Shown in pieces: positions 44,618 to 54,545 of a stretch of DNA of 64,000 nucleotides (the first letter of the stretch is position 1; each line of letters opens with the position of its first letter). The position numbers and the translations under genes are program-made. This stretch comes from an uncultured Allomuricauda sp. (GTDB taxonomy: Bacteria > Bacteroidota > Bacteroidia > Flavobacteriales > Flavobacteriaceae). The stretch covers positions 1,612,001 through 1,676,000 of the forward strand of contig NZ_CANMPQ010000001.1 in NCBI RefSeq assembly GCF_947499695.1, written 5' to 3'. Under the pieces are notes generated by a model, which was not told the origin of the DNA, searched no databases, and worked only from the letters and a program-made list of their open reading frames with translations.

Positions 44618-44655
44618 TGCGCTTTTTTTCAATTTTGGTTTAACAAAAAAACATA

Positions 44656-44687
44656 AAAAAAGGATAAGTTTTCACTTATCCTTTTTT
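44656..44687 (-). terminator. Terminator of the str-S10-spc-alpha block
   Basis: A 14-bp stem (AAAAAAGGATAAGT with ACTTATCCTTTTTT) and a 4-nt TTTC loop. It lies 28 bp past the rplQ stop and before carA. T runs on both sides make a strong intrinsic terminator. Confidence 0.9.
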
Positions 44688-44714
44688 CAGTAATTCAATA
44701 GTAATTAACATCTT

Positions 44715-45221
44715 TTATTCTTCTGAATCGTCCGCTACTTTTGTTTCAGCTACTGGAGCTGCCGCTTCCACTTTTTTACCGCCTCCTCTTCTACTTCTTC
44801 GAGTAGTTTTCTTGGCAGGGGCTTTACCGGCGTTGTACAATTCGTTGAAATCGACCAATTCGATCATTGCCATATCAGCGTTATCACCTAAACGATTACC
44901 CAATTTAATGATTCGGGTATATCCTCCTGGTCTGTCTCCAACCTTCTCGGCAACCGTGCTGAAAAGTTCAGTAACAGCTTCTTTACTTCTAAGGTTACTA
45001 AAAACAACTCTTCTGTTGTGCGTACCTTTTTCGGTAGTTTGATTGTTTTCGGTCTTCGCCTTAGTAATCAACGGCTCTACAAACTGCTTTAAAGCTTTTG
45101 CCTTAGCAACGGTAGTATTGATTCTTTTATGTTCTATTAAGGAACTGGCCATATTGGCCAACATTGCCTTTCTGTGGGCTGCTGTTCTTCCTAAGTGGTT
45201 AAATTTCTTTCCGTGTCTCAT
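44715..45221 (-). CDS. rplQ: 50S ribosomal protein L17
   Basis: 168 residues. The conserved core ([19 protein letters not shown] to about residue 115) is followed by a basic, then acidic, low-complexity tail ([18 protein letters not shown]...) of about 40 residues absent from the shorter E. coli protein; tails like this are common in Bacteroidota. Last gene of the ribosomal block, 62 bp after rpoA and just before its terminator. Confidence 0.97.
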   Translation of the reverse strand: MRHGKKFNHLGRTAAHRKAMLANMASSLIEHKRINTTVAKAKALKQFVEPLITKAKTENNQTTEKGTHNRRVVFSNLRSKEAVTELFSTVAEKVGDRPGGYTRIIKLGNRLGDNADMAMIELVDFNELYNAGKAPAKKTTRRSRRGGGKKVEAAAPVAETKVADDSEE

Positions 45222-45283
45222 GGTATTTGTTTTATCATCTTGCTACCAAACTCGAATACTATCGAGGAGCAAAATATGATTAC

Positions 45284-46276
45284 TTAATCTTTGTCTAATT
45301 TATATTTTGACAAATCCATTCCAAATTGAAGTCCTTTGTTGATAACCAACTCTTCCAATTCGGTCAATGATTTTTTACCAAAGTTTCTAAACTTCATCAA
45401 ATCGTTTTTGTTGAAGGAAACCAAATCTCCCAAAGTATCTACTTCCGCAGCTTTAAGACAGTTCAATGCCCTTACTGAAAGGTCCATATCAACTAACTTG
45501 GTTTTCAACAACTGACGCATGTGCAATGATTCTTCATCATAGGTCTCAGTCTGTGCGATTTCATCGGCTTCCAATGTAATACGCTCATCAGAGAACAACA
45601 TAAAGTGGTGAATCAAAACCTTAGCGGCTTCTGTCAATGCATCTTTTGGATGGATAGAACCATCGGTGATGATTTCAAAAACCAATTTTTCGTAATCAGT
45701 CTTTTGCTCTACCCTAAAGTTTTCGATGCTATATTTTACATTCTTTACAGGAGTGTAAACAGAATCGACCGCAATGCTACCTAAAGGAGCATTGGATTTC
45801 TTGTTTTCCTCAGCTGGAACGTATCCACGACCTTTTTCGATAATAACCTCAAGGTTAATACTTACTTTAGGATCCATGTTACAGATAACCAAATCAGGAT
45901 TCAATACTTGGTATCCTGAGATAAATTTTTGGAAATCTCCAGCAGTCAATTGTTCTTTTCCACTCACTGAAACTGAAACAGTCTCGCTCTCTACATCATC
46001 AATCTGTCTTTTGAAACGAACCTGCTTAAGGTTCAAAATCATTTCCGTAACGTCTTCAACAACGCCAGGAATAACAGAAAACTCATGTTCAACTCCATCG
46101 ATACGCACAGAAGTGATCGCAAAACCTTCCAAAGAGGAAAGAAGTACTCTTCTTAACGCGTTTCCAACTGTTAATCCATAACCAGGTTCCAAAGGGCGAA
46201 ATTCAAATTTCCCTTCGAAATCTGTTGAATCTATCATTATAACTTTATCGGGCTTCTGAAAATTAAGTAATGCCAT
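45284..46276 (-). CDS. rpoA: RNA polymerase alpha subunit
   Basis: 330 residues. N-terminal assembly domain ([20 protein letters not shown]) and, after a linker near residue 240, the C-terminal domain (LDMSVRAL-type start, seen as [20 protein letters not shown]) that touches UP elements and activators. It lies 18 bp after rpsD, in the usual alpha-operon place. Confidence 0.98.
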   Translation of the reverse strand: MALLNFQKPDKVIMIDSTDFEGKFEFRPLEPGYGLTVGNALRRVLLSSLEGFAITSVRIDGVEHEFSVIPGVVEDVTEMILNLKQVRFKRQIDDVESETVSVSVSGKEQLTAGDFQKFISGYQVLNPDLVICNMDPKVSINLEVIIEKGRGYVPAEENKKSNAPLGSIAVDSVYTPVKNVKYSIENFRVEQKTDYEKLVFEIITDGSIHPKDALTEAAKVLIHHFMLFSDERITLEADEIAQTETYDEESLHMRQLLKTKLVDMDLSVRALNCLKAAEVDTLGDLVSFNKNDLMKFRNFGKKSLTELEELVINKGLQFGMDLSKYKLDKD

Positions 46277-46294
46277 ATTGGATTAATGTTGATT

Positions 46295-46900
46295 TTATTT
46301 AGAGTATAACTCGACGATTAATTGTTCCTTGATATTTTCAGGAATCTGCATTCTTTCAGGAACAGCTACGTATGTACCTTCCTTCTTTTCAGAGTTCCAG
46401 GTAATCCATTCGTAAACGCTACTGTTATTGGCCAATGAATCATTTATGGCCTGAACGGATTTTGATTTTTCTCTAATCGCAACCACATCTCCAGCTTTTA
46501 GAGAATAGGAAGGAATATTTACAATCTCACCGTTTACGGTAATGTGTCTGTGTGAAACCAATTGACGAGCTCCTCTTCTTGAAGGGGACACTCCCATTCT
46601 GTACACCACATTATCCAAACGTGACTCACATAATTGAAGTAAAACCTCACCGGTAACTCCTTTGCTACGGTTGGCTTTATCAAAAAGGTTTCTAAATTGT
46701 TTTTCCAAGATACCATAGGTATACTTGGCTTTTTGCTTCTCCATTAACTGGATTGCATATTCAGACTTTTTACCACGGCGTCTGTTGTTTCCGTGTTGTC
46801 CTGGAGGGTAACTTTTCTTTTCGAAGGCTTTATCGTCTCCGAATATCGCTTCTCCAAATTTTCTAGCGATTTTTGATGTTGGTCCTGTATATCTTGCCAT
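46295..46900 (-). CDS. rpsD: 30S ribosomal protein S4
   Basis: 201 residues. N-terminal region without the Zn-binding Cys cluster, then the S4 RNA-binding fold ([14 protein letters not shown] and [15 protein letters not shown]). Primary 16S rRNA binder in 30S assembly, and the regulator of the alpha operon in other bacteria. A folded stretch 22 nt upstream (46922-46953) may be a leader. Confidence 0.97.
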   Translation of the reverse strand: MARYTGPTSKIARKFGEAIFGDDKAFEKKSYPPGQHGNNRRRGKKSEYAIQLMEKQKAKYTYGILEKQFRNLFDKANRSKGVTGEVLLQLCESRLDNVVYRMGVSPSRRGARQLVSHRHITVNGEIVNIPSYSLKAGDVVAIREKSKSVQAINDSLANNSSVYEWITWNSEKKEGTYVAVPERMQIPENIKEQLIVELYSK

Positions 46901-46921
46901 CTTCTTTAGTTTTGAAAGTGC

Positions 46922-46953
46922 GATTATGAATTAAGGCTTATCCTTCGATAATC
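46922..46953 (-). promoter_or_regulatory. Possible rpsD leader hairpin
   Basis: In the 101-bp rpsK-rpsD gap: an outer stem GATTAT/ATAATC (6 bp) and an inner stem AAGG/CCTT with a 5-nt loop. It ends 22 nt before the S4 start. Could be an S4-binding leader; the pairing was found by eye only. Confidence 0.3.
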
Positions 46954-47001
46954 TACACTGCACCTTCGTGAAGACCCTTGTGGGCCCATTATGATTATTA
47001 A

Positions 47002-47394
47002 TTAAACTCTTCTTCTTTTTGGTGGTCTACAACCGTTGTGTGGTAGTGGAGTTACGTCAATGATTTCAGTAACTTCTATTCCTGAATTGTGAATGGAACG
47101 AATCGCAGATTCTCTACCATTTCCAGGTCCTTTTACATAAACCTTTACTTTTCTAAGGCCAGCTTCGTGTGCCACTTTTGCACAATCCTCAGCAGCAACC
47201 TGGGCAGCGTAAGGAGTGTTCTTTTTAGAACCTCTGAAACCTAGTTTACCTGCAGAAGACCAAGAAATCACATCTCCTTTTTTATTGGTCAAGGAAATGA
47301 TGATGTTGTTGAACGATGCGGTAACGTGTGCTTCACCTACAGATTCTACAACTACCTTGCGCTTCTTTGTTGTTTTAGTACTTGCCTTTGCCAT
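47002..47394 (-). CDS. rpsK: 30S ribosomal protein S11
   Basis: 130 residues with the typical [14 protein letters not shown] and [15 protein letters not shown] blocks and the C-terminal [15 protein letters not shown]. It forms the 30S platform near the mRNA exit. Gaps of about 100 bp flank it on both sides, wider than elsewhere in the block. Confidence 0.98.
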   Translation of the reverse strand: MAKASTKTTKKRKVVVESVGEAHVTASFNNIIISLTNKKGDVISWSSAGKLGFRGSKKNTPYAAQVAAEDCAKVAHEAGLRKVKVYVKGPGNGRESAIRSIHNSGIEVTEIIDVTPLPHNGCRPPKRRRV

Positions 47395-47494
47395 ATTTTT
47401 TAGTTTCTAGTGTTAGTTCTTAGTTATTGGAATCCTAGACTTTTACATTTCAAACAGATTCTTCTAACGTCTAAATACTAATGACTATTAATTA

Positions 47495-47869
47495 TTATTT
47501 AGTTGCTTTTTTCTTGTTAGCAACTGTTTTTCTTTTTCCTTTTCTCGTCCTAGAGTTGTTTTTGGTACGTTGACCTCTTAATGGTAATCCTGATCTGTGA
47601 CGAATTCCACGGTAACAACCGATATCCATCAAACGCTTGATGTTCAATTGTGTTTCTGAACGAAGTTCACCTTCGATGGTGTAAGAGGAAACCGCTTCAC
47701 GGATTTTTCCTATTTCATCATCATTCCAATCAGAAACTTTTGTGTCCTCACTTACTTGGGCTTTTGCCAAAATCTCTTGAGCCCTACTTTTTCCAATTCC
47801 GAAAATATAGGTAAGTGAAATTACTCCACGCTTTTGTTTAGGTATATCTACACCTGCAATTCTTGCCAT
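47495..47869 (-). CDS. rpsM: 30S ribosomal protein S13
   Basis: 124 residues: [19 protein letters not shown] start, [19 protein letters not shown] and a Lys-rich tail. Located in the 30S head, contacting tRNA and L5. It starts 2 bp after the rpmJ stop. Confidence 0.98.
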   Translation of the reverse strand: MARIAGVDIPKQKRGVISLTYIFGIGKSRAQEILAKAQVSEDTKVSDWNDDEIGKIREAVSSYTIEGELRSETQLNIKRLMDIGCYRGIRHRSGLPLRGQRTKNNSRTRKGKRKTVANKKKATK

Positions 47870-47871
47870 AA

Positions 47872-47988
47872 TTACCCTTGTCTTTGTTTAAATCTAGGAT
47901 TCTTTTTGTTGATTACGTATAATCTGCCTTTTCTGCGAACTATCTTGCATTCGGCACTTCTTTTCTTAACTGATGCTCTAACTTTCAT
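47872..47988 (-). CDS. rpmJ: 50S ribosomal protein L36
   Basis: 38 residues, [19 protein letters not shown] to KQRQG. Only one of the Zn-ligand positions keeps a Cys (ECKIV); the partner Cys and His are replaced, so this is the zinc-independent (C-minus) form. It sits between infA and rpsM, the usual place. Confidence 0.95.
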   Translation of the reverse strand: MKVRASVKKRSAECKIVRRKGRLYVINKKNPRFKQRQG

Positions 47989-47992
47989 CGTA

Positions 47993-48208
47993 TTAGTATC
48001 TGTAAGTAATTCTTGCTTTTGTTAAATCATATGGACTCATTTCCAATTTTACCTTATCGCCCGGAAGCAATTTGATATAATGCATACGCATCTTTCCAGA
48101 AATGTGTGCCGTTACAACATGACCGTTCTCTAATTCAACTCTAAACATTGCGTTAGACAATGCTTCGATTATAGTTCCGTCTTGTTCTATTGCTGGCTGT
48201 TTTGCCAT
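47993..48208 (-). CDS. infA: Translation initiation factor IF-1
   Basis: 71 residues forming one OB fold ([20 protein letters not shown] and [20 protein letters not shown]). It blocks the ribosomal A site during initiation. Located 3 bp after secY and 4 bp before rpmJ; no map gene lies between secY and infA, unlike in many other phyla. Confidence 0.98.
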   Translation of the reverse strand: MAKQPAIEQDGTIIEALSNAMFRVELENGHVVTAHISGKMRMHYIKLLPGDKVKLEMSPYDLTKARITYRY

Positions 48209-48211
48209 AAA

Positions 48212-49555
48212 TTATGCTACTTTTCTATTTTTACCGGTTTTCATCAAACCATCATAATGTCTGTTCAACAAATAAGAATTTACTTGTTGTACGGTGTCAA
48301 TAGCTACGCCCACCATAATCAATAGTGACGTTCCTCCATAAAACAATGCCCAACCTGCCTGCACATCCATCAACTTAACCACTACTGCAGGTAAAACTGC
48401 CAATAGCGCCAAGAAAACTGATCCTGGCAATGTAATCAACGACATTATCTTATCTAAATAATCTCCAGTTTCCTTACCTGGTCTAATTCCAGGAATGAAA
48501 CCACCACTTCTTTTCAAATCATCGGCCATTTTGTTCGTAGGAACTGTAATCGCCGTGTAGAAATATGTGAATATGATGATAAGTACTGCAAACAATATAT
48601 TGTAGGCCAATCCGAAAATATCGGCAAATTGAACTTCCATCCATTGTCCAACAGCAGTATTGTTAAAAGTTCTTCCCAATAAACTTGGGGCAAACATAAT
48701 TGCTTGCGCAAAGATGATCGGCATTACTCCAGAGGCATTCAACTTTAATGGAATGTACTGACGCGACCCCATAACATTCTTTTCATATCCTCCTGAAGCT
48801 GTTCTTCTAGCATATTGCACTGGAATCTGTCTTACCGCCATTACCAACAGCACACTAGCCAAAATCACCAAGAACCAGATGATTACCTCAATCAGGATGA
48901 ACATAATACCTCCGGTATTGTTCGTTGTTCTTGAAATAAATTCTTGAACGAATGATTGTGGCATGGTAGCGATAATCCCAATCATAATTAAAAGTGAGAT
49001 ACCATTTCCTATACCTTTATCGGTAATCTTTTCACCAAGCCACATCGCGAAGACACATCCTGTTACCAAAATAATTACCGCTGGCACAATGAAATCCAAA
49101 CCTTTACCTAAAATAAAAGCACTATCTGGAACCCCAAGAGCTCCTAAACCAAACAAATACGCCGGTGCCTGAACTATACAAATCGCTATGGTCAACCAAC
49201 GTGTAATCTGGTTAATGGTTTTTCTACCACTTTCTCCTTCTTTCTGAAGTTTTTGCAAGTAAGGAATTGCTATCCCCATCAACTGCACTACAATAGATGC
49301 AGAAATGTAGGGCATGATACCCAAAGCAAAAACAGATGCATTTGCAAACGCACCTCCAGTAAAAGCATTAAGAATTCCCAAGATTCCATTCTCGGTATTT
49401 GAGGTCAATTGTGCTAATTGGGAAGTATCTATACCAGGAAGAACAATTTGTGCACCAAAACGGTATACCAATAGTAGACCCAAGGTAATAATGATTCGTT
49501 GCCTTAGCTCTTCAATCTTCCAAATATTTGATATGGTCTCAATAAATTTCTTCAT
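48212..49555 (-). CDS. secY: Protein translocase subunit SecY
   Basis: 447 residues with ten TM helices, the pore of the Sec channel. Visible: LVYRFGAQIVLPGID in TM1, the plug-proximal GAFANASVFALGIMPYISAS, and KRSGGFIPGIRPGKET in the cytoplasmic loop that binds ribosomes and SecA. Works with ffh, also in this window. Start 13 bp after rplO. Confidence 0.98.
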   Translation of the reverse strand: MKKFIETISNIWKIEELRQRIIITLGLLLVYRFGAQIVLPGIDTSQLAQLTSNTENGILGILNAFTGGAFANASVFALGIMPYISASIVVQLMGIAIPYLQKLQKEGESGRKTINQITRWLTIAICIVQAPAYLFGLGALGVPDSAFILGKGLDFIVPAVIILVTGCVFAMWLGEKITDKGIGNGISLLIMIGIIATMPQSFVQEFISRTTNNTGGIMFILIEVIIWFLVILASVLLVMAVRQIPVQYARRTASGGYEKNVMGSRQYIPLKLNASGVMPIIFAQAIMFAPSLLGRTFNNTAVGQWMEVQFADIFGLAYNILFAVLIIIFTYFYTAITVPTNKMADDLKRSGGFIPGIRPGKETGDYLDKIMSLITLPGSVFLALLAVLPAVVVKLMDVQAGWALFYGGTSLLIMVGVAIDTVQQVNSYLLNRHYDGLMKTGKNRKVA

Positions 49556-49568
49556 GCTTTGTTTTTCC

Positions 49569-50021
49569 TTATAAGCTTATTGCTTCACCTCCTGCGGCCT
49601 CGATAGCCGCTTTAGCAGAAGCAGTAAATTTATGAACAGATATTTTTAGTGCGGCCTTTAATTCACCATCTCCTAAAATCTTTACCAAGTCGTTTTTGTG
49701 TGCCAACCTGTTTTCAACAAGTATCTCTAAAGTAACTTCTTTCTTAATCACACCGCTATCGACCAATTCTTGCAATTTGCCCAAATTGATACCTTGGTAT
49801 TCTTTTCTGTTGATATTCTTGAATCCAAACTTAGGAACTCTTCGTTGCAAAGGCATTTGACCACCTTCAAAACCAATCTTTTTAGAGTATCCAGATCTGG
49901 ACTTGGCACCTTTGTGTCCTCTCGCAGCAGTTCCTCCTTTTCCAGAACCTTCTCCTCGTCCTAAACGTTTTCCATCTCTGTTTACAGCGCCTTCTGCTGG
50001 TTTAAGATTATGTAAATCCAT
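49569..50021 (-). CDS. rplO: 50S ribosomal protein L15
   Basis: 150 residues: NLKPAEGAVNRDGKRLGRGE, the GGTAARGHKGAKSRSG loop that threads into 23S rRNA, and a C-terminal globular part. A late assembly protein. It lies 13 bp after rpmD. Confidence 0.98.
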   Translation of the reverse strand: MDLHNLKPAEGAVNRDGKRLGRGEGSGKGGTAARGHKGAKSRSGYSKKIGFEGGQMPLQRRVPKFGFKNINRKEYQGINLGKLQELVDSGVIKKEVTLEILVENRLAHKNDLVKILGDGELKAALKISVHKFTASAKAAIEAAGGEAISL

Positions 50022-50034
50022 GTACCGTTATATT

Positions 50035-50214
50035 TTAAGCTTCCTCAGTGGAAACCAAGTGTTTTACCTTATTTATCATTCCAAGGATATTAGGCGTTGC
50101 ATCGTGTTCAACAACATGCCCAATCTTGCGCAAACCAAGGGCTTCCAAAGTCCTTTTTTGGTTTTGGGTCCTTTTGATAGCGCTCTTTACTTGTTTAACC
50201 TTAATCTTTGACAT
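50035..50214 (-). CDS. rpmD: 50S ribosomal protein L30
   Basis: 59 residues (MSKIKVKQVKSAIKR to HLVSTEEA), a normal L30 with the TLEALGLRKIGH core. It is too short for routine ORF thresholds but sits in the standard spc-operon position between rpsE and rplO. Confidence 0.95.
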   Translation of the reverse strand: MSKIKVKQVKSAIKRTQNQKRTLEALGLRKIGHVVEHDATPNILGMINKVKHLVSTEEA

Positions 50215-50226
50215 AATATCCTTTAT

Positions 50227-50751
50227 TTATCCCTTAAAGACTTTTTCCAAAGAAATTCCTCTTTGCTTGGCCACAGTGCTCGCATCTCTCAATTGCAATA
50301 GCGCATCGAAAGTAGCTTTTACCACATTGTGAGGATTGGAAGATCCTTGTGACTTTGACAATACATCGTGTACTCCAACAGCTTCCAATACCGCTCTTAC
50401 TGCACCACCGGCTATAACCCCGGTACCATGTGAAGCTGGCTTAATGAAAACTCTTGCTCCACCATATTTTCCTTTTTGCTCATGCGGAAGAGTACCTTTA
50501 TTCAAAGGAATACGAACCAAATTCTTTTTGGCATCCTCGATAGCTTTAGCGATAGCAGTTGCTACTTCTTTAGACTTTCCTAAACCATGTCCCACAACAC
50601 CATTCTCGTCACCAACAACAACAATTGCTGAAAAACCGAATGCTCTACCACCTTTGGTAACCTTTGTAACCCTTTGGACACCGACCAAACGATCTTTCAA
50701 ATCCAGTCCACCTGGCTTAACTATTTCTACGTTCTTGTATTTCTGGTACAT
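50227..50751 (-). CDS. rpsE: 30S ribosomal protein S5
   Basis: 174 residues: dsRBD-like N-terminal domain ([21 protein letters not shown]) and C-terminal domain ([18 protein letters not shown]). It sits near the decoding site and mRNA entry; the loop residues tied to spectinomycin sensitivity (KGGRAFGF region) look wild-type. Starts 7 bp after rplR. Confidence 0.98.
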   Translation of the reverse strand: MYQKYKNVEIVKPGGLDLKDRLVGVQRVTKVTKGGRAFGFSAIVVVGDENGVVGHGLGKSKEVATAIAKAIEDAKKNLVRIPLNKGTLPHEQKGKYGGARVFIKPASHGTGVIAGGAVRAVLEAVGVHDVLSKSQGSSNPHNVVKATFDALLQLRDASTVAKQRGISLEKVFKG

Positions 50752-50758
50752 AGTTTAT

Positions 50759-51112
50759 TTAGAATTTTAGTCCTGCTTCGCGTGCTCCTTCTGCCAATGA
50801 TTTTACTCTACCGTGATATAGGTTTCCACCTCTATCGAAAGCTACGTCCTTAACACCTAGTTTAAGTGCTTTTTCCGCAATTGTTTTCCCAACTAGGGTT
50901 GCAACCTCACTTTTGGTGCCTTTTGCGTCTACATCCTTATCTCTTGAGGATGCAGCTGCCAAAGTAACTCCCTTGTCATCATCGATCAATTGAGCATATA
51001 TCTCTTTGTTACTTCTGAAAACAGACAATCTTGGTCTTGCTTCAGTACCAGAAGAAATTTTTCGTATTCTTCTTCTGATTCGTAATCTTCTTTCAGTCTT
51101 AGATAATCCCAT
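50759..51112 (-). CDS. rplR: 50S ribosomal protein L18
   Basis: 117 residues with the [20 protein letters not shown] core and the [20 protein letters not shown] 5S rRNA-binding end. It forms the 5S RNP with L5. Located 11 bp after rplF. Confidence 0.98.
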   Translation of the reverse strand: MGLSKTERRLRIRRRIRKISSGTEARPRLSVFRSNKEIYAQLIDDDKGVTLAAASSRDKDVDAKGTKSEVATLVGKTIAEKALKLGVKDVAFDRGGNLYHGRVKSLAEGAREAGLKF

Positions 51113-51123
51113 AGTCCTGCTAA

Positions 51124-51666
51124 TTATGCTGATTTACCTGCTTTTCTTCTTAATTGCTCACCAACAAACTTGATTCCTTTTCCTTTGTAAGGTTCTGGCT
51201 TACGAAAAGCTCTGATCTTGGCAGCTACTTGACCTACCAATTGTTTGTCATGAGATGTTAGTTTTACAATTGGATTCTTTCCTTTTTCGGAAATGGTCTC
51301 AATTTTTACTTCTGGAGCAATATTCATCACAATGTTGTGTGAAAAACCTAAGGCCAAATCCAACTTCTGCCCTTGGTTGCTTGCTCTGTATCCTACCCCT
51401 ACTAATTCCAACTCCTTGGTCCATCCTTTAGATACACCTGCTACCATATTGTTGATAAGGGAACGATACAGCCCGTGTCTCGCTTTATGATCTTTTGAAT
51501 CAGATGGTCTTGCAACATGAACGCCTCCATCTTCAACCTTTACCGCAACTCCTGAAAATTCTTGGGTCAATTCGCCCATCTTACCTTTTACGGTAACTAC
51601 ATTCTCGTTCACTTCAACAGTGACACCTTCGGGAATTGTAATTGGATTGTTACCTATTCTAGACAT
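51124..51666 (-). CDS. rplF: 50S ribosomal protein L6
   Basis: 180 residues, two similar domains, with [14 protein letters not shown] and the C-terminal [13 protein letters not shown] motif. It binds near the sarcin-ricin loop. It lies 18 bp after rpsH. Confidence 0.98.
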   Translation of the reverse strand: MSRIGNNPITIPEGVTVEVNENVVTVKGKMGELTQEFSGVAVKVEDGGVHVARPSDSKDHKARHGLYRSLINNMVAGVSKGWTKELELVGVGYRASNQGQKLDLALGFSHNIVMNIAPEVKIETISEKGKNPIVKLTSHDKQLVGQVAAKIRAFRKPEPYKGKGIKFVGEQLRRKAGKSA

Positions 51667-51684
51667 TTTTCTACTCTTTCTATA

Positions 51685-52083
51685 TTAATAAACGTAGCAC
51701 AAAACTTCGCCACCAACGTTATCTTGTTTGGCCTGTTTGCTAGTCATTACACCATGAGAGGTCGAAACTATAGCAATACCCAAGCCGTTTAGAACTCTTG
51801 GTAATTCCTCTGATCCAGCATATTTACGCAAACCTGGCTTACTTACCCTTTGCAATTTCTTAATGACTGGTTCTTTGGTAAATTTATCGTACTTCAAGGC
51901 TATTTTAATATTTCCTTGAAGGTTATCTTCTTCAAACTTATAGCTCAAAATATATCCTTGGTCGAACAATATTTTGGTAATCTGCCTCTTTAGGTTTGAA
52001 GCTGGTACGTTAACCACCCTGTGACCTGCTCTACTGGCATTTCTTACTCTTGTCAGATAATCTGAAATTGGATCTGTTAGCAT
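51685..52083 (-). CDS. rpsH: 30S ribosomal protein S8
   Basis: 132 residues: PISDYLTRVRNASRAGH start and GLGIAIVSTSHGVMTSKQA end, both conserved. It binds helix 21 of 16S rRNA and in E. coli represses the spc operon. Starts 17 bp after rpsN. Confidence 0.98.
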   Translation of the reverse strand: MLTDPISDYLTRVRNASRAGHRVVNVPASNLKRQITKILFDQGYILSYKFEEDNLQGNIKIALKYDKFTKEPVIKKLQRVSKPGLRKYAGSEELPRVLNGLGIAIVSTSHGVMTSKQAKQDNVGGEVLCYVY

Positions 52084-52100
52084 TTTTCTTCTTTATCGGT

Positions 52101-52370
52101 TTACCAACTTGCTTTTTTAACTCCTGGAATCAAGCCTTGATTGGCCATCTCCCTGAAAGTAACCCTTGAGATACCAAATGTTCTCATGTATCCTCTTGGT
52201 CTTCCAGTCAATTTGCAACGATTGCGCATACGTACAGGAGATGCATTTTTAGGTAGCTTTTGCAAAGCTTCGTAATCTCCAGCTTCTTTTAGCGCTTTTC
52301 TTTTCTCAGCGTATTTTGCAACCATTTTGGCCCTTTTTCTTTCACGGGCTTTCATTGATTCCTTAGCCAT
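52101..52370 (-). CDS. rpsN: 30S ribosomal protein S14
   Basis: 89 residues, the zinc-independent long form: the [19 protein letters not shown] core lacks the two CxxC pairs. Located in the 30S head. Its stop is 17 bp from rpsH and its start 1 bp after rplE. Confidence 0.97.
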   Translation of the reverse strand: MAKESMKARERKRAKMVAKYAEKRKALKEAGDYEALQKLPKNASPVRMRNRCKLTGRPRGYMRTFGISRVTFREMANQGLIPGVKKASW

Positions 52371-52371
52371 A

Positions 52372-52923
52372 TCAGTTCTTTTTAAAGGGTACTCCCAATT
52401 CGGTTAACAATGATTTTGCTTCTTTATCTGTTTCAGCAGAGGTAACGAAAGTGATGTCCATTCCGTTAATTCTGTTGATTCTATCAATATTGATTTCTGG
52501 AAAAATAATCTGCTCGGTAACGCCAAGGTTGTAATTTCCTCTTCCGTCAAAACCGTTGGCCTTCACTCCCTGAAAATCCCTAACCCTTGGAAGGGCAGAG
52601 GTTATCAATCTGTCCAAAAACTCATACATACGCTCACCTCTTAGGGTCACTTTGGCCCCAATTGGCATTCCTTTTCTCAATTTAAAGGAAGCAACGTCTT
52701 TTTTGGAAAGTGTGGCAATAGCTTTTTGTCCGGTAATATTGGTCAATTCTTCCACAGCATGATCAATCAGTTTCTTATCCGAAACCGCTGCACCGACACC
52801 ACGGCTAACCACTATTTTTTCCAATTTAGGAACCTGCATTACATTTTTGTAACCAAACTCCTCGGATAGTGCTTTAACAACACGCTCCTTATATTCTTGC
52901 TTTAATCTTGGAATGTAACCCAT
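52372..52923 (-). CDS. rplE: 50S ribosomal protein L5
   Basis: 183 residues: [39 protein letters not shown] and [17 protein letters not shown], all characteristic. It binds 5S rRNA and contacts S13 across the subunit interface. Two bp separate it from rplX. Confidence 0.98.
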   Translation of the reverse strand: MGYIPRLKQEYKERVVKALSEEFGYKNVMQVPKLEKIVVSRGVGAAVSDKKLIDHAVEELTNITGQKAIATLSKKDVASFKLRKGMPIGAKVTLRGERMYEFLDRLITSALPRVRDFQGVKANGFDGRGNYNLGVTEQIIFPEINIDRINRINGMDITFVTSAETDKEAKSLLTELGVPFKKN

Positions 52924-52925
52924 AA

Positions 52926-53237
52926 CTAAATTACTTCTTTGGATTTTTTGGCGAACCTTACTTTTTTTCCATCCCTTTCTTCATATCCAACTCTTGTAGT
53001 ATCACCAGATTTTGGATCAATCAACGAAAGATTGGAAATATGTATAGGTGCCTCTTTCTTTACAATACCTCCCTGAGGATTCTTTGCACTAGGCTTCTCA
53101 TGTTTAGATACGGTATTGACACCTTCTACGATAGCTTTGTTCTTATCGCTGTCAACTTTAAGCACCTTCCCCTCGGATCCTTTGTGATCTCCGGTGACGA
53201 CTCTTACTGTATCTCCTGTTTTTATTTTCAACTTCAT
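52926..53237 (-). CDS. rplX: 50S ribosomal protein L24
   Basis: 103 residues with a KOW motif ([20 protein letters not shown]) and [20 protein letters not shown]. It is an early assembly initiator. It lies 16 bp after rplN. Confidence 0.98.
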   Translation of the reverse strand: MKLKIKTGDTVRVVTGDHKGSEGKVLKVDSDKNKAIVEGVNTVSKHEKPSAKNPQGGIVKKEAPIHISNLSLIDPKSGDTTRVGYEERDGKKVRFAKKSKEVI

Positions 53238-53253
53238 CTTGCTGATATTTCTT

Positions 53254-53622
53254 TTAAAGTACCTCTGGAGCTAGTGAAACAATCTTCATGAACTGCTTAT
53301 CCCTAAGTTCTCTAGCGACAGGTCCAAAAACCCTTGTTCCCCTCATTTCCCCAGTTGGGTTTAACAATACACAAGCATTGTCATCGAAACGAATGTAAGA
53401 ACCGTCAGGTCTTCTTACTTCTTTTTTGGTTCTAACCACAACTGCAGTTGATACTGAACCTTTTTTTACAGTTCCATTAGGTGCAGCTTCCTTAACGGTT
53501 ACTACAATCTTATCTCCCAAAGAAGCATATCTTCTTTTTGTTCCCCCAAGTACGCGGATGGTCAAAACTTCTTTTGCACCGGTGTTGTCCGCAACTTTTA
53601 ATCGTGATTCTTGCTGTACCAT
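53254..53622 (-). CDS. rplN: 50S ribosomal protein L14
   Basis: 122 residues: [20 protein letters not shown] start, [18 protein letters not shown] and [13 protein letters not shown]. It bridges to the 30S subunit. Starts 2 bp after rpsQ. Confidence 0.98.
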   Translation of the reverse strand: MVQQESRLKVADNTGAKEVLTIRVLGGTKRRYASLGDKIVVTVKEAAPNGTVKKGSVSTAVVVRTKKEVRRPDGSYIRFDDNACVLLNPTGEMRGTRVFGPVARELRDKQFMKIVSLAPEVL

Positions 53623-53624
53623 AA

Positions 53625-53882
53625 TTATTTAGCTCTTTCAAGGATTTCAACCAATCTCCAGCACTTAGTCTTGCTCAATGGTCGGGTTTCCATTATTTTA
53701 ACGGTATCGCCTTCCTTGCAATCGTTCTTTTCGTCGTGGGCAACATACTTTTTGGTCTTCAGAACGAACTTACCATACATCGGGTGCTTCACTCTTTTTA
53801 CCTCGGAAACCACAATTGATTTCTCCATTTTGTTGCTGGTAACAACCCCTATTCTTTCTTTTCTTAAGTTTCTTTTTTCCAT
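53625..53882 (-). CDS. rpsQ: 30S ribosomal protein S17
   Basis: 85 residues: [20 protein letters not shown] and [20 protein letters not shown], an OB-fold primary rRNA binder. It lies 13 bp after rpmC. Confidence 0.98.
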   Translation of the reverse strand: MEKRNLRKERIGVVTSNKMEKSIVVSEVKRVKHPMYGKFVLKTKKYVAHDEKNDCKEGDTVKIMETRPLSKTKCWRLVEILERAK

Positions 53883-53895
53883 AAGGCAGAACCAA

Positions 53896-54087
53896 TTATT
53901 GTAATTCCCTTTTTGTTAATTCTGTTGCAAGTCTTGCCACCGTCCTTCTCGTTTTCTTAATCTGTAAAGGATTTTCCAAAGGCGTAACGGAATGTGCCAT
54001 TTTTAAATCAGCATGTTGCTTTTTTAAATCGGTCAACTTTTCCTTTAGTTCTTCAATTGAAAGTTCTTTTATTTCTGCTTGTTTCAT
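53896..54087 (-). CDS. rpmC: 50S ribosomal protein L29
   Basis: 63 residues, two helices ([20 protein letters not shown] and [17 protein letters not shown]) at the exit-tunnel rim, where nascent-chain factors dock. It lies 18 bp after rplP. Confidence 0.97.
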   Translation of the reverse strand: MKQAEIKELSIEELKEKLTDLKKQHADLKMAHSVTPLENPLQIKKTRRTVARLATELTKRELQ

Positions 54088-54105
54088 CTTCTTTTCAATT
54101 AAAAA

Positions 54106-54525
54106 TTAAGCGGAATAATCCCTAGCTACGATAAACTTGGTTTTCACTGGCAATTTTTGAGCTGCAAGTCTCAATGCTTCTTTTGCAATATCCATAGGAA
54201 CTCCTGCAACTTCGAACATAATCCTTCCAGGCTTAACAACGGCAACCCAATATTCTGGAGCACCCTTACCTTTACCCATACGTACCTCTAGAGGTTTCTT
54301 CGTGATAGGCTTGTCCGGGAAAATTTTTATCCACAATTGACCTTGCCTTTTCATATACCTTGTCGCAGCAATACGCGCAGCCTCTATCTGACGGGAGGTG
54401 ATGAAGTGAGAGTCCAAGGATTTGATACCGAACATTCCATTGGAAAGCTGGTGTCCTCTTTGGGAATTCCCTTTCATACGTCCCTTCTGGGCTTTACGAA
54501 ATTTTGTTCTTTTTGGCTGTAACAT
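54106..54525 (-). CDS. rplP: 50S ribosomal protein L16
   Basis: 139 residues: [19 protein letters not shown], then [20 protein letters not shown]. It shapes the A-site tRNA pocket. It lies 20 bp after rpsC. Confidence 0.98.
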   Translation of the reverse strand: MLQPKRTKFRKAQKGRMKGNSQRGHQLSNGMFGIKSLDSHFITSRQIEAARIAATRYMKRQGQLWIKIFPDKPITKKPLEVRMGKGKGAPEYWVAVVKPGRIMFEVAGVPMDIAKEALRLAAQKLPVKTKFIVARDYSA

Positions 54526-54545
54526 TTTACCTTTACTTTATCTTA

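Noticed and set aside
44715..45221. Frameshifted or fused L17 because of its 40-residue tail
   Set aside because: Low-complexity C-terminal tails on L17 are common in Bacteroidota, and the conserved core is intact.
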